This document shows positions 9,510 through 18,351 of a DNA stretch of 64,000 nucleotides, in pieces. The stretch's first letter is position 1; each line of letters opens with the position of its first letter. Origin of the DNA: Alphaproteobacteria bacterium (GTDB lineage Bacteria; Pseudomonadota; Alphaproteobacteria; Micropepsales; Micropepsaceae); contig JACADY010000011.1 of assembly GCA_013389115.1 (NCBI GenBank), forward strand, positions 1 through 64,000, given 5' to 3'. A model generated the notes under the pieces. It was not told the origin of the DNA. It made no database searches and saw only the letters and a list, made by a program, of their open reading frames with translations. A program made the position numbers and the translations under genes.

Positions 9510-10151
9510 ATGACCCACATTGTCGACGTCTTCTGGTCCTTCCGGAGCCCTTATTCGTACTTCGCAACGCCAGACCTCCTTCGACTGCGCGAAGATTTTG
9601 AGGCGGAGGTCCGCTTCCGCCCCGTGCTTCCGATCGCCGTGCGCTCAAAGGAGTCGTTGTTCAAGGCGGATCAGAGGCCGGTCCGATATCTCATGCTGGA
9701 CATGGTTCGGCGCGCCGAGTTTCTCGGGATGAAGTTCGGCCGCCCCTCGCCTGATCCGATCGTCCAGGACATGGCGACGTTCGAGGTGGCTGCGGAGCAG
9801 CCATATATTTATCGCCTCACCGGTCTCGGCATTGAAGCCGAGCGCCGTGGCAAGGGCCTGGAGTTCGCCTTTCATGTGTCCCACCTGATCTGGGGCGGCG
9901 AACCCGGCTGGAACGAAGGCGACAAGCTCGCAAACGCGACGGCCAAGGCAGGCCTTGACCTTGCTGAAATGGACGCTGCGATCCTCGCGAACGATCCCAT
10001 GCCACACATCGAAGCTAACCATGCAGCCCTGGACGCCTCCGGTCACTGGGGCGTGCCGACCCTGGTGTTCAATGGCGAGCCCTTCTTTGGCCAGGATCGG
10101 ATCGAAACGCTGCGTTGGCGACTGGAGAAGTCAGGCGTGCCGAAGCGCTGA
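9510..10151 (+). CDS. DsbA-family / 2-hydroxychromene-2-carboxylate isomerase-like protein, 213 aa
   Basis: The N-terminus VDVFWSFRSPYSYFATP is the signature of the HCCA isomerase (kappa-class GST-like) branch of the DsbA fold, and the C-terminal GHWGVPTLVFNGEPFFGQDRI is the conserved cis-proline region. There is no CxxC, so it is not a thiol oxidase. Family members isomerise ring-opened aromatic intermediates with glutathione, which fits the GST encoded next. The start at 9510 follows GAGGAG. Confidence 0.85.
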   Translation: MTHIVDVFWSFRSPYSYFATPDLLRLREDFEAEVRFRPVLPIAVRSKESLFKADQRPVRYLMLDMVRRAEFLGMKFGRPSPDPIVQDMATFEVAAEQPYIYRLTGLGIEAERRGKGLEFAFHVSHLIWGGEPGWNEGDKLANATAKAGLDLAEMDAAILANDPMPHIEANHAALDASGHWGVPTLVFNGEPFFGQDRIETLRWRLEKSGVPKR

Positions 10152-10218
10152 AAAAGAAGAAATCCGCGCGGACTGGCTCGAATAAGTCTGTACACTGAAA
10201 TTCATTGGGAGGAGCAAA

Positions 10219-10830
10219 ATGCTAAAGCTTCACTTTGCGCCAAACTCTCGCGCCGGGCGAATCGTCTGGCTGCTGGAGGAATTGCAGTTGCCCTATGACA
10301 TCAACAAAATGTCGTTCCATCCGAAGGACCTTAAGTCCGACGAGCACCGCGCGCGCCATCCGCTCGGCCGGGTACCGGTGCTGGAGGACGGAGATGTGTC
10401 GATATTTGAGTCCGGCGCCATCGTTGACTACATCCTTGAGCGCCACAAGAATGGCGGACTGAAACCGGCCGTCAATGACCCGAGGTTTCCCGCCTATCTC
10501 CAATGGTTTCACTATTGCGAAGGCATGGTGATGCCGCCCGTGAACACGGTGGTGGTGCACACGATTCTCCTGCCTGAAGATCGGCGCGACGCGACGGTGC
10601 TCGGCCAAGCGCAGCGGCTGCTGACGAAAGCGCTCGAGCCCGTCGATGACGCCTTGGCCGGAAAAGACTACCTGATCGGCGACTTCTCAGGGGCTGACAT
10701 CATGCTCGGACACGCCTGCTTCATGGCGAACCGCATCGGCTCGGTCAGCGACGGGATGACGAACCTGAAGGCCTATGTGGCCCGCATCGCCGCCCGACCA
10801 GCCTTCCACAAGGCCATCACCTTGGCATAG
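10219..10830 (+). CDS. Glutathione S-transferase, 203 aa
   Basis: An N-terminal thioredoxin-like domain (LHFAPNSRAGRIVWLLEEL, HPLGRVPVLEDGD, FESGAIVDYILER) contains the glutathione-binding ES pair. The C-terminal helical domain includes LIGDFSGADIMLGHA, the usual N-capping region. Length fits the family. GGAGG lies upstream. It follows the HCCA-like gene and precedes the acyl-CoA ligase; a role in conjugating or isomerising a pathway intermediate is inferred. Confidence 0.9.
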   Translation: MLKLHFAPNSRAGRIVWLLEELQLPYDINKMSFHPKDLKSDEHRARHPLGRVPVLEDGDVSIFESGAIVDYILERHKNGGLKPAVNDPRFPAYLQWFHYCEGMVMPPVNTVVVHTILLPEDRRDATVLGQAQRLLTKALEPVDDALAGKDYLIGDFSGADIMLGHACFMANRIGSVSDGMTNLKAYVARIAARPAFHKAITLA

Positions 10831-10912
10831 CGCCCAAAAAGGCGCCGACGCGGCGATTCACCCGCCGCCGGTTGTCCGCACAAGTAATAATAACAATGGG
10901 AAGAATTGACCG

Positions 10913-12502
10913 ATGAGCACGCTCAATGCGGAACAATTAGAGGCTATCCAAACCCTTGGCGACATCGCCCGACTTCATGCGCGCGTGCGGCCCAATGCCG
11001 TCGCCATGAAATTCGAGGGCCGCACGACGACCTATGCCGCATTCGACGCCAATACGAATCGCGTTGCGCATGCGTTGCTGGCCGCTGGCGTGTCCAAGGA
11101 TGAGCGGATCGGTTACCTCGCCAAGAATACCGACTACTTCTTCGAGATTCTGATCGGCGGGGCGAAGATGGGTGCGGTGACGCTTCCCATCGGCTGGCGG
11201 CTCGCGCCCGCAGAAATCGCCTATCTTCTTGAGAACGGGGAGGTCTCCATCCTGTTCGTTGGCGCCGAGTTCGCCGACCTCGCCCGGCAGGCGATCGAAC
11301 TCTCCGGACGTCAAGTGCGCGTGATCGAATTGGACAGCGCATCTGACCAAGGTTTCGCCGCCTGGCGCGACTGCGACAGCGCAAATGATCCAGGCGTCGA
11401 CATTCGAGCCTCCGACACCGCGCTTCAGCTTTACACCTCCGGCACGACTGGTCGGCCGAAGGGCGTGATGCTGACCAACGCCAATCTCTTGAAGATGTGG
11501 ATCCGGGCGGGGCTGGCCGAAATTGATTGCTATCGCTGGATCGATGGCGATGTGTGTCTCGTCGCCATGCCGCTCGCGCATATCGGCGGCACGGGTTGGG
11601 GCGTCGTGGGGCTGCTCAATGGCGCCAGTCTCGTGGTGCTGCGTGAATTCGATCCGCCCAGCGTCCTTCGACTGATTGCCCTGGAGCGGATCACAAAGCT
11701 CTTCATGGTGCCGGCTGCGCTGAATTTTCTCATTCAGATGCCAGGCGCAAGGGATGTCGATTACAACCGCCTGAAGATCATCTTCTATGGCGCGTCGCCA
11801 ATCCCGGTAGATCTATTGCGCCAATGCATGGACGTCTTCGGCTGCGGCTTCTGTCAACAGTACGGCATGACGGAGGCCTGCGGGACGATCGTTTATCTGC
11901 CGCCTGAAGATCATGACCCCAATGGCAACCGCCGGATGAAGTCAGCCGGACGACCGATGCCGGGGATCGAAATAAAGATCATCGACAAGGACGGAAATAC
12001 GCTTCCGTCTGAAGCCGTTGGCGAAATCGCCACGCGTTCGACGTCCAATATGGCAGGCTATTGGAAAAACGAGGAAGCGACGTCGCAAACGATCGATGCG
12101 GACGGATGGCTCCGCACAGGCGATGCCTGCTACCTCGACGACGATGGCTATCTCTACATCCAAGACCGGGTGAAGGACATGATCATCTCCGGCGCGGAGA
12201 ACATCTACCCTGCAGAGGTCGAGGGCGCGATCTTTGGTCATCCGGCTGTGGCGGAAGTCGCCATTATCGGCGTGCCTGACGAAAGATGGGGCGAAGCGGT
12301 GAAGGCCGTCGTCGTTCTGAAGCCTGGTGCTGAGGCCAACGAGGCCGATATCCTACAGTTTGCCCGGACCCGGATCGCCGGGTTCAAGGTGCCGAAATCA
12401 GTGGACTTTGTGGATGCCCTGCCGCGCAACGCCTCGGGCAAGGTGCTGAAACGCAGCCTGAGAGCGCCGTACTGGGCCGGCAAAGATCGCAATGTGAACT
12501 GA
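10913..12502 (+). CDS. Acyl-CoA ligase (AMP-forming), 529 aa
   Basis: An ANL-superfamily enzyme that activates a carboxylic acid with ATP and CoA. Visible motifs: the P-loop LYTSGTTGRPKGVMLT (about residues 180-195), QYGMTEACGTI (A5), WLRTGDACYLDDDGYLYIQDRVKDMIISGAENIYP spread over the hinge, and the C-terminal NASGKVLKR with the catalytic lysine. It is the presumed first step of the cluster, feeding the two acyl-CoA dehydrogenases. Confidence 0.92.
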   Translation: MSTLNAEQLEAIQTLGDIARLHARVRPNAVAMKFEGRTTTYAAFDANTNRVAHALLAAGVSKDERIGYLAKNTDYFFEILIGGAKMGAVTLPIGWRLAPAEIAYLLENGEVSILFVGAEFADLARQAIELSGRQVRVIELDSASDQGFAAWRDCDSANDPGVDIRASDTALQLYTSGTTGRPKGVMLTNANLLKMWIRAGLAEIDCYRWIDGDVCLVAMPLAHIGGTGWGVVGLLNGASLVVLREFDPPSVLRLIALERITKLFMVPAALNFLIQMPGARDVDYNRLKIIFYGASPIPVDLLRQCMDVFGCGFCQQYGMTEACGTIVYLPPEDHDPNGNRRMKSAGRPMPGIEIKIIDKDGNTLPSEAVGEIATRSTSNMAGYWKNEEATSQTIDADGWLRTGDACYLDDDGYLYIQDRVKDMIISGAENIYPAEVEGAIFGHPAVAEVAIIGVPDERWGEAVKAVVVLKPGAEANEADILQFARTRIAGFKVPKSVDFVDALPRNASGKVLKRSLRAPYWAGKDRNVN

Positions 12503-12551
12503 ACTCGCGAGAGCTGAAATTCGTATCATACCGAGTTAGGGACATACTCAG

Positions 12552-12728
12552 ATTGATCTCTACACGGCGCCGACGCCGAATGGTTGGAAAGCTTCGGTGA
12601 CGCTTGAGGAAATGGGCCTTTCCTATGAGGTGAAGTCGGTCAACATCGCCGCGGGCGAGCAGAAGACGTCGGAATACCTCAAGCTCAATCCGAACGGATG
12701 CGGGCATGCAAGCTTGGCGTTTTTGTAG
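12552..12728 (+). pseudogene. Truncated glutathione S-transferase (N-terminal fragment)
   Basis: Reading from 12552 gives IDLYTAPTPNGWKASVTLEE and continues to LKLNPNG, which matches the N-terminus of YfcG/Ure2p-like GSTs. After LNPNG the sequence diverges and stops at 12728, losing the rest of the thioredoxin domain and the whole helical domain. There is no ATG at the expected place. It is a broken second GST behind the acyl-CoA ligase. Confidence 0.7.
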
Positions 12729-12956
12729 GTTTGGCGACAGCGGCGCTGCTCGATGGCTTACAGCCTGAGCTCGCGCGTCAACCTGTGCCCGACACTGGGC
12801 CGCGGCGCTGGCCCCCTAAGGGCGCACGCGAGCGCTGGCAATTCACGGCCTGGCGCGGCTCAGCGCCTTATGAGCAAGGGGTTCTCTTCCAGACGGCGGT
12901 GGTTGTTGTAATGCTTAGCGACCGGCGTGATAGCCAAACCTGGAGCGGAGGCGGAC

Positions 12957-13751
12957 ATGGGGCGAGCGCGCCTATTTGAGTGGGAAGACCAGCCCTGGCT
13001 GCCTCGCGATTTGCGCGACATCGTCACCGATCATCTGAGATTTGCTTTCTCCGCGCCGGGCGCGGTGAACATGCGTGAGACGGTGGCCGACATCCTTGAG
13101 CCGCCCCTTCGCAGGAGCGGGTCCGACACCATTGTGGATGTATGTTCCGGCGGCGGCGGACCTCTGCCCGCGGCGCTCCCGCTGTTGTCGGCCCGCCTTG
13201 GCCCACTAAAAGCCACCTTGACCGACCTCTATCCCAATACGGCTGCGTTCGGGCAACTTGCAAAGAAGTCCGAAGGTGCACTCGCCGGCGAGACGCGATC
13301 GATCAGCGCTTTCGACGTACCTGCGGAGCTTGGGCGGTTCCAGACCCTTTTCACCGCATTCCATCACTTCAAACCGGAGGACGCCAAGCGGATCCTTGCG
13401 GACGCAGCCTCGAAGGGCCGCACGATCGTGGTCATCGAACCGTTCAAGCGCAGGGATTTCTGGATCGTGACATTTGGTGGTTTTCTGCGCGGACTGGTGC
13501 TCACGCCGGTGGTCGGTGAGTTGACGCTCGCGCGCCTATTGTGGACCTACCCGATTCCGATTTCGCCCTTTGTCGTCGCTTGGGACGGCGCGGTGTCGTG
13601 TCTCCGCGCCTACGGCGCCCCGGAAATGGAGGCGCTAGGTCGCGAAGCGGCGCCGTCTTACCACTGGGAGGCGGGAGAGCGGCCGATTCCCGGTCCGCTC
13701 AAACTCTCAATTACGTACCTGATTGGCGAGCCGGAGGCTGTGACAGCATGA
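12957..13751 (+). CDS. SAM-dependent methyltransferase-like protein, 264 aa
   Basis: The segment TIVDVCSGGGGPLPAALPLL is a motif-I-like SAM-binding loop, followed by LKATLTDLYPNT (acidic residue at the end of strand 2) and FQTLFTAFHHFKPEDAKRILADA, which resembles class I methyltransferases. The C-terminal half has a hydrophobic stretch (FGGFLRGLVLTPVVGEL) that may touch membrane. The ATG at 12957, preceded by GGAGG, is preferred over the upstream GTG. Its stop overlaps the next start (ATGA), so the two genes are translationally coupled. Confidence 0.7.
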   Translation: MGRARLFEWEDQPWLPRDLRDIVTDHLRFAFSAPGAVNMRETVADILEPPLRRSGSDTIVDVCSGGGGPLPAALPLLSARLGPLKATLTDLYPNTAAFGQLAKKSEGALAGETRSISAFDVPAELGRFQTLFTAFHHFKPEDAKRILADAASKGRTIVVIEPFKRRDFWIVTFGGFLRGLVLTPVVGELTLARLLWTYPIPISPFVVAWDGAVSCLRAYGAPEMEALGREAAPSYHWEAGERPIPGPLKLSITYLIGEPEAVTA

Positions 13752-14164
13752 GCCAGGTCGAACACAAATGGCCGGCTGAAGCCGCCGCCTTGGAAGACAT
13801 GGAGGGGTTGATGGCGGCGGTGCGGCGCGCAGACGAGGCGCTGGTGCACGATGACCACGCCACAGCGCTTGATGCCACGGCGCCAGAGCTGCTCGCGAAC
13901 GTGCCGGGCGGGCACATCATTGACAAGGCCATCTTAGCGTTGGCCCTGCAGCACAACATGATCACCTATGATCGCTATGAACGTGTCATCGAGCGCGTTG
14001 TCCGGCGGGAGACTGGCGAGTTCGTCCTGATGGGATCGGAGGAAGTCACCCCGAAGTCGACCAATCAGCGCCTAAGCGAGGGCGGCGTCGAGCGCCGGCG
14101 TTTCACAGAGATCTGGCGATGCGACGACGGACGCTGGCTCCTTTGCATCCGGCACGCGGGTTGA
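13748..14164 (+). CDS. SnoaL/DUF4440-like (NTF2-fold) protein, 138 aa
   Basis: A small protein with a helical start (EGLMAAVRRADEALVHDDHATALDATAPELLANVPGG) and beta strands ending RRRFTEIWRCDDGRWLLCIRHAG, a pattern typical of DUF4440/SnoaL-like NTF2 folds. Members are small-molecule isomerases, hydrolases or ligand-binding proteins; none can be assigned. It overlaps the preceding methyltransferase-like gene by ATGA, which suggests that they work together. Confidence 0.7.
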   Translation: MSQVEHKWPAEAAALEDMEGLMAAVRRADEALVHDDHATALDATAPELLANVPGGHIIDKAILALALQHNMITYDRYERVIERVVRRETGEFVLMGSEEVTPKSTNQRLSEGGVERRRFTEIWRCDDGRWLLCIRHAG

Positions 14165-14918
14165 AATGGCGGAAGCTGGCCGAATGATCGAAAACAGTCG
14201 CCAACGTCCGTTCCGAGCGCGTGTGTACCGTCCCACTTCGGGCCAAATTCAAGTTGCACTAGAAACAATGACATAGGCGTTCCCGGTATGTCTTTGTTTT
14301 TCATCGTCCCTCCTGCTGAGAGCGGCTCTCTGATCAAACTCTCTGGCCGAAAAATGGGCAGAGACGGACGTTCAATTGTCGACGACTGCCGACTGAGCTT
14401 GGCCCAAAACGGTCACTCACTGCCAGCGCCCCCAAGGAGAATAGGTGGGAAGATGAGGTAAAATAGCCGCGTCGGTCCGCTTTCTGTGAAGAACAATCTG
14501 AGCAGCGTCATCGTTGCAGACCTTTCTTTTGCAGCGCGAAGAAATCACAGAAACCGGCAGACTGCCGCTTGTGCACAAGAAATACGCAACGCGCGGACCT
14601 TGCAGAAGTGACCACCGCTACATTGCAACTTTGAGCGACCTGTCACGAAAACGACATCAGGCGACAGCTTTGCAGACATGGAAGTAAAACCATCTGCATA
14701 CGGAGCAGAAACGCGCGCTCGCTGAGGCACCGAACGTGTACTTTGGACAACAGCCGTCGGAATACGATTTCGTCTGGATAGTGCATGGTCATGGCGCCGC
14801 AAATTCAACATAATCGGCGATGTCTTCTAATCAATGGCTTCAGAAAACGCCGCAGTCGAGATTGATCGGTCGCGGTCATATTCGGCGACAGGGCTTGCGA
14901 CGCAATTTGGAGGACGCA
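14165..14918. other. Intergenic, no gene supported
   Basis: About 750 bases without a convincing gene. ORFs on both strands lack start signals and recognisable products. The base composition is lower in GC than the flanks, consistent with a junction of acquired DNA. The right end carries GGAGG for the next gene. Confidence 0.4.
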
Positions 14919-17270
14919 ATGAATCGTGCGGCATGTTGGATCTTAGTGCTCAGTGCTTTGGCGACCGTCCCCTCGTTGGCCCAAGATCGGCGTAGCAAGG
15001 AAGAGGCACGAGGATCTGCAATCGAAGCGGGAATTTGGAATGGCCAGGTCACGTCAGGCGACCGGGTCTATGACCTTCGTGTCATCAATGATTTTGACTA
15101 TCGCGGCAGCCTGCAATCGCGGTTTGAATTTCGTGACCCCAATGGCGGGTCTCCGATTGCGGTAGGCTATGGCTTTATCTCAGGGTCATTCCTGGCGCTT
15201 TCGAATTGGAGCTATGCCCCCTCTGTCTCGGCGCAATTGAAGGCGGGCTGGAACCCGCAGGTCACGTTATCCGCCAGCAACCCAAATTTGATTGAGGTCG
15301 AAGCCCAGCCCAATTTCGGTTACTCGGCCGCAACGCTCGAGCGCGCTCCGGCCCTCGAGGCACTGGGCGATATCGCGACGGCGCGAGACGTCGCGGGGCA
15401 ATTCGAGGGCATTTATGGATGTCATGGGGATCGTGCCCCAATGAAAGCCCTGCGGCTCAATCTGGAAGCCACAAGCGACACGCAGCTCAAAGGGTCGCTG
15501 GAAGTCGTTGCTCTGCCGCGCCAGTCCACCGCACCGGCTGAGAATCTGCCGGTCATCGCGCAATTTGATGCGACCCGAGGAACCCTGTCTGTCTTTGTCG
15601 AAGGGGCGCCCTCCGACGTCTATGATTTCGAAGGACGCTTCAGTGATTCCGGGCGGCGCTTGGCCGGCTTGGCGGGGCGGGGAACCAAATGCGAGGTTGT
15701 TCAATTCTACCGACCGGGCGCTAATCCCCTTCAGGCGATCTCAAGGCCGACGGGTCAACCCATTGCGGCGTGGGACACGCCAGGCGCCTGTGTTGCTATG
15801 ATCACGTGGGCCAACCAGGCGCGCCGAGCGTCAGGCAATCGGAGCCTTTATTTGGGAATGACGGTCGATCAGGCCGACAAGATCGCGGTTGGTCTTTTTG
15901 CCGACACACGGTTTCGTCCGTTCTTCGGTGTGGCGTTTGGTGAATTGACCGATTCCGATCGCAGCCATTTGGGAGAATTGGCCGAAGCCTGTAAGCGCCA
16001 AGTTGGATTCGCCCACGACTTGATGGAGAGCGGCGCCTACGGTGCCATCACGAAATTCGTCGGCGGCAGGACGCGTGGAGCGACCAGCAACCTGCCGATC
16101 CAAAAATTCCAACTCATGCAGACAACGCTCGCGCAAGAAATAGCCGCACTGAAGCCACGCGCCGTTGGCGAGGCCAATATCGCCGAATTGGAGGCAACTC
16201 TGGCAGGGCTGGATTCCAGATTTGGCGATCTCTGGGAGGCCGACAAAGCAGAAGCCCGGGCGCTCATTGAATCGAAACTGGAAGCGGCACGCGGTGCCAT
16301 GGCGCAGCGTCTGTTGAGCGATATTGCGGCTTTGACAACAGATGTTGAGGCCTTCAAGCAGGCAAACAAGATCCGGCAGGAGATAGCGGCCTTGGGCGAC
16401 AGCGCGATGTCGGCCCAAGCAGAGCTGAATGCCGCGCTCGACGCGAAATTGTCGGCTGCTGCCGATGCCGAAATGACCAGGTTGTCCGACATCTTTGCTA
16501 GGGAAACAAAGGATCTCGCGACCTTGAAGCGCATGCGCGCGGCCCTCGAACTGCGTTGGCCGGTGATGGGGAAATTTGCCAAGCCTGAAGGCTCTGGGTT
16601 CACAGCCTTTGCAACGATTTTCGGTGCCGTTGCCGCTGGCGCGTTCCCGACGTTCGAAAAAATAGCGAACGATCTTCTGGATGAAAGCGCGCCCTATGAA
16701 ACACGGCAGCGCCAATATTTCCAGATCGTCACGCTCTACTCTACCCTTTCTCCAACCGCCCCGGCCTGGGTCGGCCCGATGACCCGTTATACCGATCTGG
16801 TGAAGAGCCTTGAACCCAAGATCGAAGCAGCGGACTTGGTCGACGTAGATGGCTCCCCATCGGCGATTGCCATTCGCTTAGCCACTGCAAGCTATTTGGA
16901 GCAATACTGGCAAACGCTATTCAGTATGTTCCCTTACGACCTTTCCTTTATCGCGACGACGGTGAAGGTTGCTGGCACAGCCAAGAGGTCTTGCTCACCT
17001 GCGGAATCAGGTGGGTACTGGTGTGACTTCCATCTGACGATGGACTCTGCCTTCCCCTTCCCGGAAATCTTGCGGAACCTGCCCAGTTCCGCCCGCTTCG
17101 CCAAAGAGGGGGACGGGTGGTCAATTGTCGAAGTCCCTAACAATCCAGGCACGGGAATCGGCGGCGCGGGGATACCGGAAAGTTTCTTGGTCCCCTGCCA
17201 AGGATGCTATGACCCCTGGAGCAACGAGGCCTATCTGAATACCTTCTGGAGCATGGGATGGTTGGATTGA
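14919..17270 (+). CDS. Large secreted protein with coiled-coil middle, 783 aa, unknown function
   Basis: The true start is the ATG at 14919 (GGAGG 6 nt upstream); it gives a clear signal peptide ending SLAQ. The first third is beta-rich with two similar-looking segments (GIWNGQVTSGDRVYDLRV; FEGIYGCHGDRAPMKALRLNL), each resembling a small glycan- or lipid-binding barrel. The middle (about residues 385-560) is long alpha-helix rich in A, E, K and L, probably coiled coil. The C-terminus has paired cysteines (RSCSPAESGGYWCDFHL; PCQGCYDPW). I do not recognise the family. Confidence 0.65.
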   Translation: MNRAACWILVLSALATVPSLAQDRRSKEEARGSAIEAGIWNGQVTSGDRVYDLRVINDFDYRGSLQSRFEFRDPNGGSPIAVGYGFISGSFLALSNWSYAPSVSAQLKAGWNPQVTLSASNPNLIEVEAQPNFGYSAATLERAPALEALGDIATARDVAGQFEGIYGCHGDRAPMKALRLNLEATSDTQLKGSLEVVALPRQSTAPAENLPVIAQFDATRGTLSVFVEGAPSDVYDFEGRFSDSGRRLAGLAGRGTKCEVVQFYRPGANPLQAISRPTGQPIAAWDTPGACVAMITWANQARRASGNRSLYLGMTVDQADKIAVGLFADTRFRPFFGVAFGELTDSDRSHLGELAEACKRQVGFAHDLMESGAYGAITKFVGGRTRGATSNLPIQKFQLMQTTLAQEIAALKPRAVGEANIAELEATLAGLDSRFGDLWEADKAEARALIESKLEAARGAMAQRLLSDIAALTTDVEAFKQANKIRQEIAALGDSAMSAQAELNAALDAKLSAAADAEMTRLSDIFARETKDLATLKRMRAALELRWPVMGKFAKPEGSGFTAFATIFGAVAAGAFPTFEKIANDLLDESAPYETRQRQYFQIVTLYSTLSPTAPAWVGPMTRYTDLVKSLEPKIEAADLVDVDGSPSAIAIRLATASYLEQYWQTLFSMFPYDLSFIATTVKVAGTAKRSCSPAESGGYWCDFHLTMDSAFPFPEILRNLPSSARFAKEGDGWSIVEVPNNPGTGIGGAGIPESFLVPCQGCYDPWSNEAYLNTFWSMGWLD

Positions 17271-17336
17271 GGGCGGGTAGCGCGTCGCGCGGGAAGCCGA
17301 CCGGTCACCGACTGGTTGTAAGAGTCCGTTTGGAAA

Positions 17337-17597
17337 CTATCCATGGGCGATACGTCTGAGCAGGAGGCCGCCCAAGGCGAAGTGTATCATGGCCTCGGAG
17401 ACCTCGCGTCGCTGCTCGTAGTCCCGTTCGAGGCGGCGCCAGCGTGTTAGCCAGCCGAATGTGCGCTTGACGACCCAACGGTGCGGAAAATCCTTGGAGC
17501 CCGGCTCGGCGTCGATGCGGCGCACGGTCTCGACGACAAAGTCTAGGAAGCGTGCCTTGTCCAGCAGCATGGTCCGGTCATAGGCGCCGTCGAGCAC
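17337..17597 (-). pseudogene. 3' fragment of an IS5-family transposase
   Basis: On the minus strand the frame LDGAYDRTMLLDKARFLDFVVE continues to RWVVKRTFGWLTRWRRLERDYEQRREVSEAMIHFAL, the well-known C-terminal end of IS5-group DDE transposases, including the catalytic glutamate region. The N-terminal two thirds are missing; at about 17597 the sequence switches abruptly into an integrase gene fragment. Confidence 0.8.
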
Positions 17598-17873
17598 GCT
17601 TGGCCAATTTATCCAGCCGTGCCTTGAGGGACTGGTCCTCGCCCGCGGCCAATGCCTCTCGCGCTTCGTCGCGCCTGCGCCGGGCTTCCTTGAGCGAGAC
17701 TTCGGGATACCTGCCAAAAGCCAGAAGTTTCTGCTTCCCGGTAGAGCGAAACTGCATCCGCCACAGCCGGCTTCCTGAGGGCTTTACAAGCAGATAGAGC
17801 CCGCCCCGTCGGTCAGTTTGACAGGTCGATCACCGCCCTTGGCGGATCGGATGGCTGTGTCGGTCAGAGGCAC
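17579..17873 (-). pseudogene. 5' fragment of a P4-type tyrosine integrase, frameshifted and cut by IS5
   Basis: From a GTG at 17873 the minus strand reads LTDTAIRSAKGGDRPVKLTD, then, after a one-base loss near 17802, LYLLVKPSGSRLWRMQFRS and LLAFGRYPEVSLKEARRRRD. This is the arm-DNA-binding (DUF4102) domain of P4-type integrases. The rest is replaced by the IS5 fragment. The gene starts about 165 bp from the 3' end of tRNA-Phe, the usual place for an island integrase, so it records an old integration there. Confidence 0.8.
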
Positions 17874-17904
17874 GTTGATGGTACCGGGTTGTAAAGCTCC
17901 GAAC

Positions 17905-17940
17905 GATACCATCAAATGTACCATCAAATTTGATGGTACC
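17905..17940. repeat. ACCATCA repeats upstream of the integrase remnant
   Basis: Two direct ACCATCAAA-type units (17905-17928) are followed by the inverted TTTGATGGTACC. The direct part resembles 1961-1983 at the other end of the accessory region. Placement between integrase start and tRNA fits integrase arm-binding sites. Confidence 0.5.
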
Positions 17941-18037
17941 AAACGGACATGCCCGGATGTGGGCGGACCGCGATAGTTGGAAACCCCTTTGATATCAGGA
18001 TGTTCCGGACATCAGCGAACGGCATCGGATGGGGGAG

Positions 18038-18113
18038 TGGTGCCCAGGGGCGGAATCGAACCACCGACACACGGATTTTCAATCCGTTGCTCTACCAACT
18101 GAGCTACCTGGGC
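18038..18113 (-). tRNA. tRNA-Phe (GAA)
   Basis: The reverse complement begins GCCCAGGTAGCTCAG and folds into a full cloverleaf. The anticodon arm ACGGA-TTGAAAA-TCCGT has anticodon GAA, the T arm is GTCGG-TTCGATT-CCGCC (last pair G-C), and the acceptor stem GCCCAGG pairs with CCTGGGC (complement seen as GCCCAGG). A CCA end is encoded. It closes the core cluster and is a likely integration target for the integrase remnant just downstream of its 3' end. Confidence 0.95.
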
Positions 18114-18159
18114 CTAGGCGATGCGGCACGGACGCGCCACCCGCGCAGAGCGGAGGGTT

Positions 18160-18351
18160 TTAGGCACTTTGCCGGCCGGTGTCCAGCCCATCGGCGCCGG
18201 GGTCGTCCTCGTCCTCAGGCGGCGTCGCGGCGGGAATCGCATAGGCGCCGGAAAGCCAGCGGCCCAGGTCCACATCGCGGCAGCGGCGCGAGCAAAACGG
18301 CCTTTCACGCGGCTCGGCCGGCCGGCCGCAAATGGGGCAGCGTGCGCTCAT
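18160..18351 (-). CDS. yacG: DNA gyrase inhibitor YacG, zinc-binding, 63 aa
   Basis: The short protein has the YacG zinc knuckle CPICG...[20 protein letters not shown], matching CxxC...CxxxC of the family, which binds GyrB and limits gyrase activity. Its ATG overlaps the stop of the RNase gene (ATGA), so the two are coupled. In many Alphaproteobacteria yacG closes this same gene run. The acidic tail ([12 protein letters not shown]) is typical. Confidence 0.9.
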   Translation of the reverse strand: MSARCPICGRPAEPRERPFCSRRCRDVDLGRWLSGAYAIPAATPPEDEDDPGADGLDTGRQSA

